NCBI GenBank assembly: GCA_947626485.1
Contig: CANQSG010000031.1
Span: 1 to 15,092 of the forward strand
Reading direction: 5' to 3'
DNA: 15,092 nt
From: an uncultured Clostridia bacterium
GTDB taxonomy: Bacteria > Bacillota > Clostridia > Oscillospirales > Acutalibacteraceae
Part shown: one piece after another, positions 14,251 through 15,092 of the stretch
Layout: each line of letters begins with the position of its first letter
How positions within the stretch are numbered: the stretch's first letter is position 1
Translations under genes and position numbers: made by a program
Notes under the pieces: model-generated
What the model was told of the DNA's origin: nothing
The model's input: only the letters and a program-made list of their open reading frames with translations
Databases searched by the model: none

Positions 14251-15092
14251 ATGGCTGGACAATCTGATTTTTCGGTTCGGAAGCTTCTGTACAATAAAAA
14301 ATTCACGTTGCCCTTCTCGATCGTATTCGCCTTTTTGTTCTGGCTGATCATCTGCATCAACCAGAACCCGGTGCGCGAGCTGACGATCCCCGACGTCTCG
14401 GTCGACATCTCGACGGACGGGCTGGCGATCAAGGACGACCAGGGGCTCGACATCGTCTCGGGCGGATACGGCGAAAAGGTCAGCGTCCGGGTGCAGGGGC
14501 CGAACTATATTTTGAGCTCCTTAAGCGCCTCGGACATCCTCGTTTCCGCCGCGCTCGACGAGGTGACCGGCGCCGGCACCTATGACCTGCGGCTGCAGCC
14601 CTCTCGCAACAGCCAGAAATCTGGCTATACGATCCTCGGCGTCTCGCCCGCGACGCTGAAGGTTCGCTTCGACTATATGGACACGAAGGAATTTGTCTTA
14701 ACGCCGCAGGCGGAGGGCATCAGCGCCGATCCCGGCCTCGTCGCGGAATCGCCGATCATCAGCGATCAAAACAGCGCCGCCATCACCGTCAGCGGCCCGC
14801 GCACCGACCTCGCGAAGATCAGCGTCGTCGCCAAGACCGAAACGCTCGACGCCGAGGTCGTCCTGCTCGACGCGGACGGCAACCAGATCGACAAAAACGG
14901 CTTCACGTTGAGCGCGGAGACCGTGAAGATCATGGTGCCGATCTCGCGCCAGAAGGAGGTGCCGATCGTCGCGACCTTCGACAACGCGCCGGCGGCCTAC
15001 GCCGAGACGCCCATTCCGCACACCCTCTCGCAGCAGACGGTCAAGATCATCGGCCCGCCCGCGACGGTCGACGCTCTGACGCAAATCGAGCT
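14251..15092 (+). CDS. cdaR: CdaR, YbbR-domain regulator of CdaA (3' end outside window)
   Basis: An open frame of 280 codons runs to the window end without a stop. One N-terminal membrane anchor (about 19-38, LPFSIVFAFLFWLIICINQN) is followed by an extracytoplasmic region of repeated YbbR domains. Typical repeat segments are VSVRVQGPNYIL, ITVSGPRTDLAKI and VKIIGPPATVDAL. CdaR binds CdaA and modulates c-di-AMP synthesis. The spacing (14 nt after cdaA) indicates one transcript. An AAGGA and a GGAAGAGG precede the ATG. In other Firmicutes glmM comes next, but that lies beyond the window. Confidence 0.93.
   Translation, partial: MAGQSDFSVRKLLYNKKFTLPFSIVFAFLFWLIICINQNPVRELTIPDVSVDISTDGLAIKDDQGLDIVSGGYGEKVSVRVQGPNYILSSLSASDILVSAALDEVTGAGTYDLRLQPSRNSQKSGYTILGVSPATLKVRFDYMDTKEFVLTPQAEGISADPGLVAESPIISDQNSAAITVSGPRTDLAKISVVAKTETLDAEVVLLDADGNQIDKNGFTLSAETVKIMVPISRQKEVPIVATFDNAPAAYAETPIPHTLSQQTVKIIGPPATVDALTQIE

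Overview
The window is a piece of chromosome from a Gram-positive, Firmicutes-type bacterium, most likely a GC-rich member of the Clostridia (Oscillospiraceae-like). That placement is inference. It rests on the gene order phoH-ybeY-era-yqzL-recO, the presence of MutS2, CdaA/CdaR and a YtvI-type protein, strong AGGAGG-type ribosome sites, and coding sequence very rich in G/C at third positions between short AT-rich promoters. No rRNA, tRNA, CRISPR array, insertion sequence or phage gene was seen. Every gene is a recognisable family, so this is mostly a core region, with several small details that standard annotation would miss.

Layout. (1) 1-1339, minus strand: the N-terminal 446 residues of a Ca2+-type P-type ATPase, running off the left edge. 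(2) 1340-1503: a short AT-rich divergent promoter region. (3) 1504-7219, plus strand: a tightly packed housekeeping operon, phoH, ybeY, era, a tiny yqzL-like gene, recO and mutS2. Several of these genes overlap, and a bidirectional terminator follows at 7220-7261. (4) 10222-7280, minus strand: an amino-acid operon encoding a UPF0735/PheB-like protein (HTH-like segment plus ACT domain), homoserine dehydrogenase (hom) and aspartokinase (lysC). lysC contains a perfect internal Shine-Dalgarno and ATG that should yield a separate beta subunit. (5) 10223-10454: a second divergent promoter region carrying a perfect 9+9 bp palindrome upstream of both start sites. (6) 10455-11552, plus strand: a YtvI-like AI-2E-family membrane protein, closed by a terminator. 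(7) 11717-13126, plus strand: a DUF3343 putative Se/S-carrier-like protein and a class V aminotransferase (cysteine desulfurase/selenocysteine lyase family), separated by a terminator-like hairpin. (8) 13265 to the right edge, plus strand: cdaA (diadenylate cyclase) and the start of cdaR (YbbR-domain regulator).

How the genes work together. PhoH, YbeY, Era, RecO and MutS2 belong to RNA/ribosome maturation and DNA repair or translation quality control. The hom-lysC operon covers the first and third steps of the aspartate pathway to threonine and methionine, and ACT domains in all three of its proteins point to feedback control. The DUF3343/desulfurase pair looks like a small sulfur or selenium transfer module whose substrate is not known from the sequence. 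CdaA and CdaR make and control c-di-AMP.

No wholly new multi-gene system is evident. The best leads are the possible autoregulatory loop of the HTH/ACT protein with the palindrome, the hairpin-separated DUF3343/desulfurase pair with its structured leader, the overlapping yqzL gene, and the internal lysC start.
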